Assembly: GCA_023300065.1 (NCBI GenBank)
Contig: JALZWJ010000144.1
Coordinates: 1-5,210, forward strand
Length of the DNA: 5,210 nt
Direction of reading: 5' to 3'
DNA from: Akkermansiaceae bacterium
GTDB lineage: Bacteria > Verrucomicrobiota > Verrucomicrobiia > Verrucomicrobiales > Akkermansiaceae
The notes below the pieces were generated by a model that ran no database searches, was not told the DNA's origin, and was given only the letters and a program-made list of their open reading frames with translations. The first letter of the stretch is position 1, and every line of letters starts with the position of its first letter. Shown piece by piece: positions 1 to 5,210 of this stretch. Both the position numbers and the translations under genes were made by a program.

Positions 1-181
1 TGATGGTGGGGGTGGTGGCTGAGGGGAGGGCTGGCCGGACGGGAGTGGGGCGAACGACGATGGGCTGGGAGGCCGGCGCGGCCTGAGTGGCTGGGGCGGT
101 CTGGAGTGGGGGGGCTTGGCCGGCGCTACATGAGGCGAGAAGGGCGGCGATGGTGGCGGTGAGGAGCTCGCGAGATTTCAT
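1..181 (-). CDS. Putative lipoprotein, N-terminal part only (runs off left edge)
   Basis: This is the first 60 codons of a gene reading off the left edge. I translated it by hand from the ATG at 181-179; the start is chosen because it gives a proper secretion signal. The protein opens with MKSRELL, then a short hydrophobic stretch (about residues 6-16), then a lipobox L15-A16-S17-C18. That pattern predicts cleavage by signal peptidase II and lipidation at Cys18, so the mature protein should be anchored in an envelope membrane. Signal peptidase I cleavage slightly further on is the alternative. Residues 19-60 are a low-complexity linker rich in Pro, Ala, Thr and Gln with no recognisable domain; such linkers usually tether a folded domain lying further on, outside this window. 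No Shine-Dalgarno sequence precedes the ATG. It follows the transglutaminase gene on the same strand but is separated by a hairpin terminator candidate, so it is probably a separate unit. The function is unknown. Confidence 0.72.
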   Translation of the reverse strand, partial: MKSRELLTATIAALLASCSAGQAPPLQTAPATQAAPASQPIVVRPTPVRPALPSATTPTI

Positions 182-190
182 GGCTTGGGT

Positions 191-219
191 AATTTGGTCT
201 GTTGTGAGGTGGGTGGCAA
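191..219 (-). promoter_or_regulatory. Weak sigma-70-like promoter candidate for the lipoprotein gene
   Basis: Read on the minus strand, TTGCCA (219-214) matches five of six bases of the -35 consensus. It is followed by a 17-base spacer and CAAATT (196-191), which matches only three of six -10 bases. The -10 lies just nine bases before the ATG, so transcription would start at or very near the start codon and give a leaderless mRNA. That would agree with the missing Shine-Dalgarno. The -10 match is poor, so this is a candidate only. Confidence 0.22.
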
Positions 220-220
220 G

Positions 221-267
221 AAAAGAGAAAGCCCGACTCTCCTCCGGGGGAAAAGAAAGTCGGGCTA
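221..267 (-). terminator. Rho-independent terminator candidate after the transglutaminase gene
   Basis: A perfect 9-bp inverted repeat, AGCCCGACT (230-238) and AGTCGGGCT (258-266), encloses a 19-base loop. On the minus strand the stem is followed directly by TTTCTCTTTTCTT (from 229 downward), a T-rich but interrupted tract. The orientation and position, about 100 bases beyond the transglutaminase stop codon, suit termination of the minus-strand operon. The loop is larger than usual. The hairpin ends only about 50 bases from the lipoprotein ATG, so it could instead be a leader or attenuator structure for that gene. Confidence 0.6.
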
Positions 268-366
268 AGTTGGGGGGACAACGTTGTTGTTCGCTGCCCC
301 TATGAAACGGGGTGTGTGTGAAAAGTATTCAAAGCGTGATGAAGAAAAGTGAGTTAAGCTGCTGAT

Positions 367-2157
367 TTATGTTTTTTTCTTTATTCTATGAGGGTTTGGG
401 CGGGGGATTTTTTTTGAATAAGCTGATTTTTCCCAGTTCTTGAGGTGTTTGAGGAGTTTTTTTTCGGTGGGTTTGCTGGGGGAGGCGTCGGCGTATTGGA
501 CTGAGTAGTGGTAATTTAGGAGGTCGGTGGCGAAGGGGGGGGCATCGATGAGGGCGAGGTGGGCGCGGAGGGTGCGGCCTGGTGGGATGGGGTGACCGTG
601 GGTGTGACAGGCGCGGCGGAAGGCGGAGAGGTAGTGGGGTGGGTCTGGGAGGAGGTTGGTGGTGCTGGTGTGTTGGTGGGGCGGGGTGGTGGTGCGCCGG
701 AGAAGGAGGGTGATGAGGAGGGCGATGGCGGAGGCGAGGCCGAGCCAGGTGGCGATGGATCGGAGGGGAGCGAGGTCTGTGTGAGAGGTGGGTTCGCTGG
801 AGTCTCCGAGGAGGTCGGGGATGGGTGGGGCCTCGCCTGAGTTTGCGCGGGATGGGGTGCCTTCTTCCCGACCTGCGGGGGTGGTTTCGAGGATGACCCA
901 GCCGTGGTCTGCGAGGTAGATTTCAGTCCAGGCGTGGGCCTCGCGAGCGCGGAAGACAAAGAGGTTAGGCCCTTCAAAGTAGCGGCCGCCGGACCAACCG
1001 AAGGCGATGCGTGAGGGGATGCCCATGGCGCGGGTGAGCATGACGGTGGCGGTGGCGAAGTGGGTGCAGTAGCCGGTGCGGGTGTTGAAGAGGAAGCTAT
1101 CGAGCGGATCAGCCTCTTCTGGCATGTTGAGGTTGAGGGAGTATTGGTAGTGGGTGCGGAGGTGGCTGCGGAGTTTGCTGAGTGAGGCGCGGGAGGGCGG
1201 GCCGAAGGTGGCGGCGAGGGTTTGTATTTTTTGGCGGAGGGTGGGGTCGGCAGGGAGTTCAAGATAGGTGGGCGATGGGGATACGCCGGGGGCGATGATG
1301 GGTGGGAGTTGATCGAAGGGGACGAGGACGGAGGTGGCGGTGTAGCGGTAGTTATTATTCTGCGCGGCAGAGGCGGGGAGGCGGAAGGTGGCGGGGGAGG
1401 TTTGGCGAAGGGATGGGAGTTGGATGGAGGTAAAGTCTGGGATGGTGACGGCGAGGGTGCGGCCGTAGGGGTTTACGGGGTGTGAGATGTCGTAGGTGAC
1501 GGAGGGGCCTTTTTTTTGGCGAGGGATGGTGAGGGCTTGGCCGTTGGCCTTTAGGGTCCGGGGGATGGCGGGTTGGGGGAGCCAGGCGCCGGCTTGGTAG
1601 GTGGCGAGGGTGAAGCTGCGGAGGAAGAGGGCGGTGGAGGTGAGTCGTTTGGCGTCTCCTTTGGAGGCGGGGAAGAGGTAGAGTTCTGGTTTGTTTGAGG
1701 GGGTGACTTTTTTGTTTTTGTTGAGGGTGCGTGGTCCGGGGCCGGAGAAGAGCCAGTTTGAGGTGATGAGTGGTCCATCGGAGCCTGGGGGGGCATTGGG
1801 GGTGGTTTGATTTGGGGTGGGTTGTGGGTCGTTTTGGTAGATTTCGGGGTGAAGGGCTTCGTCGAGCGAGAGTGCGAGGCTGACGGTCTGCGGTGGGGCG
1901 AGGGAGAGGAAGACGAGGAAGAAGCACTCGACGAGGAGGATGGCGATGCCGACGGTGAGGTAGTCTAGGAGGCGGGGTTTGCGCGCGGGTTTGGCGAGGT
2001 TGGTGGTGGTTTTTTTTGCCTGGCCCCAGAGGGCGAAGGCGACGACGAGGGCGGAGACGGCGAGGCAGACTCTGATGATGGGGTGCCAAGGTTCCGGCCA
2101 CCCTCGGAGGAGGGTGTAGGAGAGGGTGATGCTGATGATGAGGAGGGCCGATCTCAT
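367..2157 (-). CDS. Membrane-anchored transglutaminase-like protein with DUF4129-type C-terminus (TgpA-like)
   Basis: The protein is 596 residues from the ATG at 2157. The frame stays open 58 codons further upstream, but that part overlaps the SDR gene and looks like an out-of-frame shadow (Arg/His/Pro-rich). The ATG at 2157 overlaps the SDR stop codon and is followed at once by a hydrophobic segment. Likely membrane segments lie at about residues 3-17, 26-44, 64-87 and 468-487. Between the third and fourth is an extracytoplasmic region with a transglutaminase-like core: Cys364 in GYCTHFATA, His408 in EAHAWTEIY, and Glu424 in GWVILETTPAG where the third catalytic residue (usually Asp) falls. 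After the last membrane segment, about residues 505-575 resemble DUF4129. The order membrane helices, transglutaminase core, helix, DUF4129 is that of TgpA-type proteins, although the N-terminal membrane block is short. The substrate is unknown; members may act as proteases or in the cell envelope. It is the last gene of the operon. There is no Shine-Dalgarno, so translation is probably coupled to the SDR gene. Confidence 0.88.
   Translation of the reverse strand: MRSALLIISITLSYTLLRGWPEPWHPIIRVCLAVSALVVAFALWGQAKKTTTNLAKPARKPRLLDYLTVGIAILLVECFFLVFLSLAPPQTVSLALSLDEALHPEIYQNDPQPTPNQTTPNAPPGSDGPLITSNWLFSGPGPRTLNKNKKVTPSNKPELYLFPASKGDAKRLTSTALFLRSFTLATYQAGAWLPQPAIPRTLKANGQALTIPRQKKGPSVTYDISHPVNPYGRTLAVTIPDFTSIQLPSLRQTSPATFRLPASAAQNNNYRYTATSVLVPFDQLPPIIAPGVSPSPTYLELPADPTLRQKIQTLAATFGPPSRASLSKLRSHLRTHYQYSLNLNMPEEADPLDSFLFNTRTGYCTHFATATVMLTRAMGIPSRIAFGWSGGRYFEGPNLFVFRAREAHAWTEIYLADHGWVILETTPAGREEGTPSRANSGEAPPIPDLLGDSSEPTSHTDLAPLRSIATWLGLASAIALLITLLLRRTTTPPHQHTSTTNLLPDPPHYLSAFRRACHTHGHPIPPGRTLRAHLALIDAPPFATDLLNYHYSVQYADASPSKPTEKKLLKHLKNWEKSAYSKKIPRPNPHRIKKKT
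1270..1306 (+). other. G-quadruplex motif (five G-runs) within the transglutaminase gene
   Basis: Five runs of three or more G (1270-1272, 1277-1280, 1288-1292, 1300-1302, 1304-1306) are separated by loops of 4, 7, 7 and 1 bases. This meets the usual G3+N1-7 rule. It lies on the plus strand, the template strand for the transglutaminase mRNA. Its occurrence may simply follow from Pro/Ser/Ala codons in a G-skewed region. Confidence 0.6.
1554..1579 (+). other. Compact G-quadruplex motif within the transglutaminase gene
   Basis: Four G-runs (1554-1556, 1560-1564, 1570-1572, 1575-1579) are joined by loops of 3, 5 and 2 bases, the tightest such motif I found in the window. It is on the plus strand, which is the transcription template for this gene. 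Folding in the cell is not shown by sequence alone. Confidence 0.62.
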
Positions 2158-3008
2158 GAGGTTAGGGACGGGAGCGAGTCTATGAAGGCGGGGTAGGTGG
2201 GGGCCCATCCGGTGGCGCGGATCTTGGCGTTGAGGACTTTTTTGTGAGTCCAGGCTCGTTTGCGTGAGGTGTTTTTTTCTCCAGTGGGTGGGAGGGGGGT
2301 GGCGAAGTGGGTGGCGAGGCCTTGGTAGCACTCGAGTTGGGTGATGGGGGTGTTGTCGGCGATGTTATAGATGCCTTTTGTTTTTTTTGCAGCGAGGTGG
2401 AGGGTGGCGGAGGCGGCGTCTACGAGATGGATTTGGTTTAGGATGCGCTGGCCGGTGTCTTCAATGACGGCGGATTGGTCGAGGAACTTGCGCAGGATGG
2501 CGCTGCGGCCGGGGCCGTAAAGTCCGGCAAGGCGAGCGACGGTGCCGTTGTTTTTGAGGACGATTTGCTCGGCTTGGAGGAGGAGTTGGGAGGTTTCGCG
2601 AATGGGTGAGGTGGGGGATGATTCGTCGACGGGGGAGCCATCGGTTTGGTGGTAGACGGAGGTGCTGGAGGTGAGGATGAGGTGGCTGTGGGGGAATGAT
2701 TGGAGGAGGTTGGTGGTGCCTTTGATAAAGACGTCTCGGTATGCTTCTGGGCCGCCACGGCCGGAGGATGCGCAGTGGATGATGATTTCGGGATGGGGGC
2801 AGGTGGCGGTGAGGGCTGCGACTTGGGCGGGGTCGGAGAGGTCGCAGGCAAGGTTGCTGTAGTCGCCGGCAAGGCTGCCGAGGTCGCCGGCAAGGTTGCC
2901 GAGGTCGCCCGATTTTGTGAGCGTGGTGACTTGATAGGTGGCCTCTGCTTGGCGGGCGATTTCGGTGCCGAGGTATCCGGCTCCGGCGATGAGGAGGGAG
3001 GGCTTCAT
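2154..3008 (-). CDS. YeeZ-like NAD(P)-binding atypical SDR / epimerase-family protein
   Basis: The protein is 284 residues with an N-terminal Rossmann fold: beta strand LLIAGAGYLG with the dinucleotide-binding glycines G9-A-G11-Y-L-G14. Residues 110-119 (LILTSSTSVY) and 159-168 (RLAGLYGPGR), the segment around NQIHLVDAASA (191-201), and KGIYNIAD (211-218) follow the order seen in Escherichia coli YeeZ and related atypical SDRs. The classical YxxxK lysine is not apparent after Tyr119, as is common in this subgroup, so it may not act as a standard dehydrogenase. The substrate is unknown. Residues 34-60 carry a 7-residue repeat (GDLGNLA, GDLGSLA, GDYSNLA, then the related CDLSDPA) encoded by a 21-bp tandem repeat; it sits after the second beta strand, where NAD(P) phosphate or ribose is normally recognised. 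The ATG overlaps the amidase stop codon and the stop codon overlaps the transglutaminase ATG. No Shine-Dalgarno is seen. Confidence 0.85.
   Translation of the reverse strand: MKPSLLIAGAGYLGTEIARQAEATYQVTTLTKSGDLGNLAGDLGSLAGDYSNLACDLSDPAQVAALTATCPHPEIIIHCASSGRGGPEAYRDVFIKGTTNLLQSFPHSHLILTSSTSVYHQTDGSPVDESSPTSPIRETSQLLLQAEQIVLKNNGTVARLAGLYGPGRSAILRKFLDQSAVIEDTGQRILNQIHLVDAASATLHLAAKKTKGIYNIADNTPITQLECYQGLATHFATPLPPTGEKNTSRKRAWTHKKVLNAKIRATGWAPTYPAFIDSLPSLTS
2841..2910 (-). repeat. 21-bp tandem repeat inside the SDR gene (about 3.3 copies)
   Basis: Copies start at 2841, 2862 and 2883, and a 7-base partial copy starts at 2904. The second and third copies differ at one base; the first is more diverged. 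The period is a multiple of three, so the reading frame is kept and each copy adds seven residues of the type AGDLGNL. Near-identical neighbouring copies suggest recent duplication by slippage or unequal recombination. Confidence 0.85.
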
Positions 3009-4177
3009 TTCTGGGAGTAGTAGCGGGTTAGGCCATCGGCAACGGCGTGGGCGTATTCGAGGTAGATTTGTTCTGGGTTTTCATTAAAGCGGGTGATGAA
3101 GCGGAAGCTGTTCATGACGTAGGGTTCCATGAAGATGACGGGGCATTGGTAAAGGCGGTTGGCGAGGAGGTTGCGAGCCCAGAGGTTGGGGTGGTTGTCG
3201 ACGTTTTGAGACGTACGAGATTTACTAGAGTAACTGAAAGCGGGGAGCTTTAGCGAATCATTACAAGCGGCTGCGACTTGGCGGGCGAGGGGGATTTCTT
3301 CGGTGATGGTGCCGGCGAGGAGGCGCTGGAGCATCTGGAAGCGCTCGTCTTCATGTGAGAGTTCTCCCTCGGTGTAGGTTCCATTGAGAAGGACGTGGAA
3401 GTGCTGGGAGAACTCGGGGAGGACGGAGGCTGAGCCATTAAAGTGAAGGCAGATGACGAGGTCTGGCTGGATGGTGTAGTTGATGAGGTGCGCGCGGGCC
3501 CGTATTTCGGCAGTGCGGTAGAAGAGGCTGGGGTTGCGGAAGTCGGTGGCGCGTTTATGGGTGACGGGCTCTAGTTTGTCGCGGACGAGGGTGATTTGTG
3601 CGCCCATGTGGCGGAGGAGGGGGGCGAGGAGCTGTGCGGTCCGGAGGGTCATGGTGCCTTCGCGGATGACTGTTTGATTCCAGATGTATTCTCGTTCCTC
3701 GATTTCGGCAAAGTCACCGCCGATATGGCCGGGGTCGATCGCGATGTGGAGGCCCTCTAGCGGGAGGGTGCGGGATTTGGACAGGGAGGTGAGGCTTTGC
3801 CAGTCAAAGATCGCGCCGGGGGCGGGTTGGTCGATTTGCGCAAAGCGTAGGACGAGGTCGCCGATTGTGGCGTGCTTTTGATCGGGATCGATCGTGATCC
3901 ATTTTTTCCATGAATCGCCTTTCGTGTAGATTGTTTCGAGCCGGTGGAGGAAGGTGGCGTGAGAGATTGTTTCTTGGTAGCGGTCGAGCTGGGACCAGTC
4001 GGGGAGAAAGCCGAGGTTGGCGAGATTCAGGGCGGGTGGAGGGGGCGATGCTTTTGGTGGATCGATTTTTTTCTGAGGGTGTGGAGTGGGGGTGTGGAGG
4101 AGGAGGGCTACGATAAGTGTGAGGGGTATGATGACGGCCAGCCATTTGAGAGTTTTGGACGCAGACTCTTTCTTCAT
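3005..4177 (-). CDS. N-acetylmuramoyl-L-alanine amidase (Amidase_3 family), membrane-anchored or secreted
   Basis: The protein is 390 residues from the ATG at 4177. A TTG 12 codons upstream in frame (4213) is possible, but the ATG places Lys-rich MKKESASKTLK directly before a hydrophobic segment (about residues 12-27), a normal signal anchor. A Pro/Lys-rich linker follows (28-49), then a region without a recognised domain (about 50-140), then the Amidase_3 catalytic domain. Zinc ligands by motif are His151 in AIDPGHIGG, Glu173 in IREGTMTLRTA, and His245 in ICLHFNGSA; the catalytic glutamate is probably Glu351 in FMEPYVMNS. Such enzymes cut the amide bond between N-acetylmuramic acid and L-alanine in peptidoglycan, acting in the periplasm during cell division or wall turnover. 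The roughly 105 residues between His245 and Glu351 include a probably helical segment (about 268-312). It is the first gene of the operon, and its TGA overlaps the SDR ATG (ATGA). No clear Shine-Dalgarno is seen. Confidence 0.9.
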   Translation of the reverse strand: MKKESASKTLKWLAVIIPLTLIVALLLHTPTPHPQKKIDPPKASPPPPALNLANLGFLPDWSQLDRYQETISHATFLHRLETIYTKGDSWKKWITIDPDQKHATIGDLVLRFAQIDQPAPGAIFDWQSLTSLSKSRTLPLEGLHIAIDPGHIGGDFAEIEEREYIWNQTVIREGTMTLRTAQLLAPLLRHMGAQITLVRDKLEPVTHKRATDFRNPSLFYRTAEIRARAHLINYTIQPDLVICLHFNGSASVLPEFSQHFHVLLNGTYTEGELSHEDERFQMLQRLLAGTITEEIPLARQVAAACNDSLKLPAFSYSSKSRTSQNVDNHPNLWARNLLANRLYQCPVIFMEPYVMNSFRFITRFNENPEQIYLEYAHAVADGLTRYYSQK

Positions 4178-4305
4178 GGATTGGATAGTCAGTGGTGGCG
4201 GCTTAGCCCGCAACTACGAAGTCATGGATAGGTGGAGGGGGAGGTGAGTGTGGAGGTGATTCGGATTCGGACTTGTGCCCTTATTTGAGGCGGTCAGACT
4301 TCGGT
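4178..4305. promoter_or_regulatory. Divergent intergenic region between the amidase operon and the glycoside hydrolase gene
   Basis: These 128 bases separate two start codons facing away from each other, so they must carry promoters for both units or at least the operon promoter. On the plus strand TTCGGA (4260-4265), a 15-base spacer and TTATTT (4281-4286) form only a weak promoter-like pair. GATTCG is repeated directly in tandem at 4258-4269. A GAGG at 4287-4290 lies 15 bases before the hydrolase ATG, too far for a standard Shine-Dalgarno. I see no convincing operator or riboswitch. Confidence 0.4.
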
Positions 4306-5210
4306 ATGAAGAGCGGATTTGCATCACCTGTAGTTTCTTTTTTACGGGGGTTTTTACTGGTTCCGATGTTCTCGATTTTATCGGCGCAGGATGAGGTGAC
4401 TGCGGAGGTGTTTCCTGGCGCGGTGGAGTCTTCTCTATCGGAATCGCATTACTTTACTTGGATCAATAATACGAATGAGGGGCCGACCGAGGAGCAGTCG
4501 TTGGCGAATTTAGGCTTCTTTCAGTGGATGAATGATGAGTATGGGATGGAGTTGGATATTTATGCCTTTGATGCAGGTGCGATTGATGCTCCGGCGTATT
4601 ATGGTAAGCCGACGACGCGGAAGTTTAAGGAGCAACAACCAAATGGATTTGGGGTGTTGGCTGATGCGGCAAAGGGGTTTGGTGGGCGGTTGGGGGTTTG
4701 GCTGGGACCAGATGGCTTTGGGACGACTCTTGAGGAGGAGACTGCGCGGATTGATTTTTTAAGTTCACTCTGCCGTGACCATGATTTTCAGCTTTTTAAG
4801 ATGGATGCGGTTTGTGGGCAGTTGCGTGATGAAAAGCAGCCGGCTTTTATTCGGTTGATGGAGGCGTGTCGGAAGCATAGTGAGGATCTCATTGTCCTGA
4901 ACCACCGTCTCAATCTTGGGTTGGCGGCGCCTTATGTGACGACTTTTCTCTGGCAGGGTGCAGAAACTTACATCGATGTTCACATGGTGAATTCAACGCC
5001 CGCAACTCATAATCGAGCGAGAGCTCTGAAGCGAGGATTGCCTCCAGAGTTGAAGCGGATGGCGGAGGATCATGGGGTTTGTCTCTCGTCATGCCTCGAT
5101 TACTGGGCGGATGATCTGATTCTTCAGGCCTTTAATCGGTCGATGCTTTTAGCTCCGCAAATTTACGGAAGCCCGTGGTTTTTACGCGATGATGAGTATC
5201 CCAAGCTCGC
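4306..5210 (+). CDS. Secreted alpha-galactosidase-like glycoside hydrolase (GH36/GH27-like), N-terminal part only
   Basis: I translated the frame by hand from the ATG at 4306; it stays open for 301 codons to the right edge. Residues 1-27 form a signal peptide with hydrophobic core about 9-25 and likely cleavage after LSA27, so the product is exported. The rest looks like a TIM barrel of the GH27/GH31/GH36 clan: a first strand LDIYAFDAG (Asp84, Asp89); NGFGVLADAAKGFGGRLGVW (about 113-132), like the family's 'gl..la..i...Gl..GlW' segment; strand FKMDAVCG with Asp167 where the catalytic nucleophile is expected; and CLDYWADD (263-270), where Asp269 is a candidate acid/base by comparison with the 'SD' motif of GH36. 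It would cleave alpha-galactosides or related alpha-linked sugars. The barrel follows the signal peptide directly, without the large N-terminal beta-sandwich of classical GH36 enzymes. It is transcribed divergently from the amidase operon. The exact family and substrate are uncertain. Confidence 0.7.
   Translation, partial: MKSGFASPVVSFLRGFLLVPMFSILSAQDEVTAEVFPGAVESSLSESHYFTWINNTNEGPTEEQSLANLGFFQWMNDEYGMELDIYAFDAGAIDAPAYYGKPTTRKFKEQQPNGFGVLADAAKGFGGRLGVWLGPDGFGTTLEEETARIDFLSSLCRDHDFQLFKMDAVCGQLRDEKQPAFIRLMEACRKHSEDLIVLNHRLNLGLAAPYVTTFLWQGAETYIDVHMVNSTPATHNRARALKRGLPPELKRMAEDHGVCLSSCLDYWADDLILQAFNRSMLLAPQIYGSPWFLRDDEYPKL

Noticed and set aside
87..305. 72-codon plus-strand open frame
   Set aside because: It runs antisense through the lipoprotein start and the terminator hairpin; its product is not protein-like.
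297..312. Small hairpin CCCC/GGGG with an 8-base loop
   Set aside because: A four-pair stem without a following T-run is too weak to call.
559..840. Plus-strand open frames rich in Gly, Glu, Val and Trp opposite the minus-strand genes (also 1222-1485, 2700-3020, 3944-4231)
   Set aside because: They are antisense shadows of real coding regions, with low-complexity composition set by G-rich sequence.
516..1262. 248-codon open frame on the minus strand inside the transglutaminase gene, with a similar one at 1355-2101
   Set aside because: Their products are almost only Pro, Ser, Thr, Ala or Arg, His, Pro with no domain or signal. They lie in alternative frames of a gene with clear catalytic motifs, and the C-rich strand makes stop codons rare.
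2158..2331. 58-codon N-terminal extension of the transglutaminase frame
   Set aside because: It overlaps the SDR C-terminus, has an Arg/His/Pro-rich shadow composition, and the ATG at 2157 gives an ATGA overlap and an immediate membrane segment.
4178..4213. TTG start giving a 402-residue amidase
   Set aside because: The extra 12 residues would put a polar stretch in front of a normal signal anchor. The ATG at 4177 is the simpler start, though TTG cannot be excluded.
4765..5092. Minus-strand open frames of 72 and 60 codons (4765-4983 and 4910-5092) opposite the glycoside hydrolase gene
   Set aside because: They are opposite a long plus-strand frame with a signal peptide and recognisable barrel motifs, and show no features of their own.
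1..5210. CRISPR array, tRNA, rRNA, insertion sequence or attachment site
   Set aside because: I saw no spaced repeats, cloverleaf, transposase motifs or terminal inverted repeats; the only tandem repeat is coding and contiguous.

Overview
The window holds three complete genes, all on the minus strand, and two partial genes, one at each end. The sequence is moderately GC-rich with a very strong G-over-C bias on the plus strand. Most starts lack a recognisable Shine-Dalgarno sequence. The genes are envelope-related or secreted: a lipoprotein, a peptidoglycan amidase, a membrane transglutaminase and a secreted glycoside hydrolase. This fits a Gram-negative bacterium of the Verrucomicrobiota/Planctomycetota kind. 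That placement is inferred from style and gene content only; no rRNA or other phylogenetic marker is present.

Layout from left to right. Positions 1-181 (minus) hold the start of a lipoprotein gene that runs off the left edge. Positions 182-366 are intergenic and contain a hairpin followed by a T-rich tract on the minus strand, a likely terminator for the operon to its right, plus a weak promoter candidate for the lipoprotein gene. Positions 367-4177 (minus) hold a tight operon read right to left. Its genes are a zinc-dependent N-acetylmuramoyl-L-alanine amidase (Amidase_3), a YeeZ-like NAD(P)-binding SDR/epimerase-family protein, and a membrane-anchored transglutaminase-like protein of the TgpA/DUF4129 type. 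Both junctions are 4-base ATGA stop/start overlaps, so the three are probably translationally coupled. Positions 4178-4305 are a divergent intergenic region. Positions 4306-5210 (plus) encode the N-terminal 301 residues of a secreted alpha-galactosidase-like (GH36/GH27-like) protein that runs off the right edge.

The operon pairs a periplasmic cell-wall hydrolase with a membrane protein carrying an extracytoplasmic transglutaminase-like domain, so a role in cell-envelope maintenance is plausible. The SDR between them has no obvious envelope substrate. The genes look like ordinary chromosomal genes: no mobile element, CRISPR array, tRNA or rRNA was seen. The less ordinary features are an in-frame 21-bp tandem repeat in the cofactor-binding region of the SDR, compositional skew that ignores gene orientation, G-quadruplex motifs inside the transglutaminase gene, and repeated A8 tracts in lysine codons.
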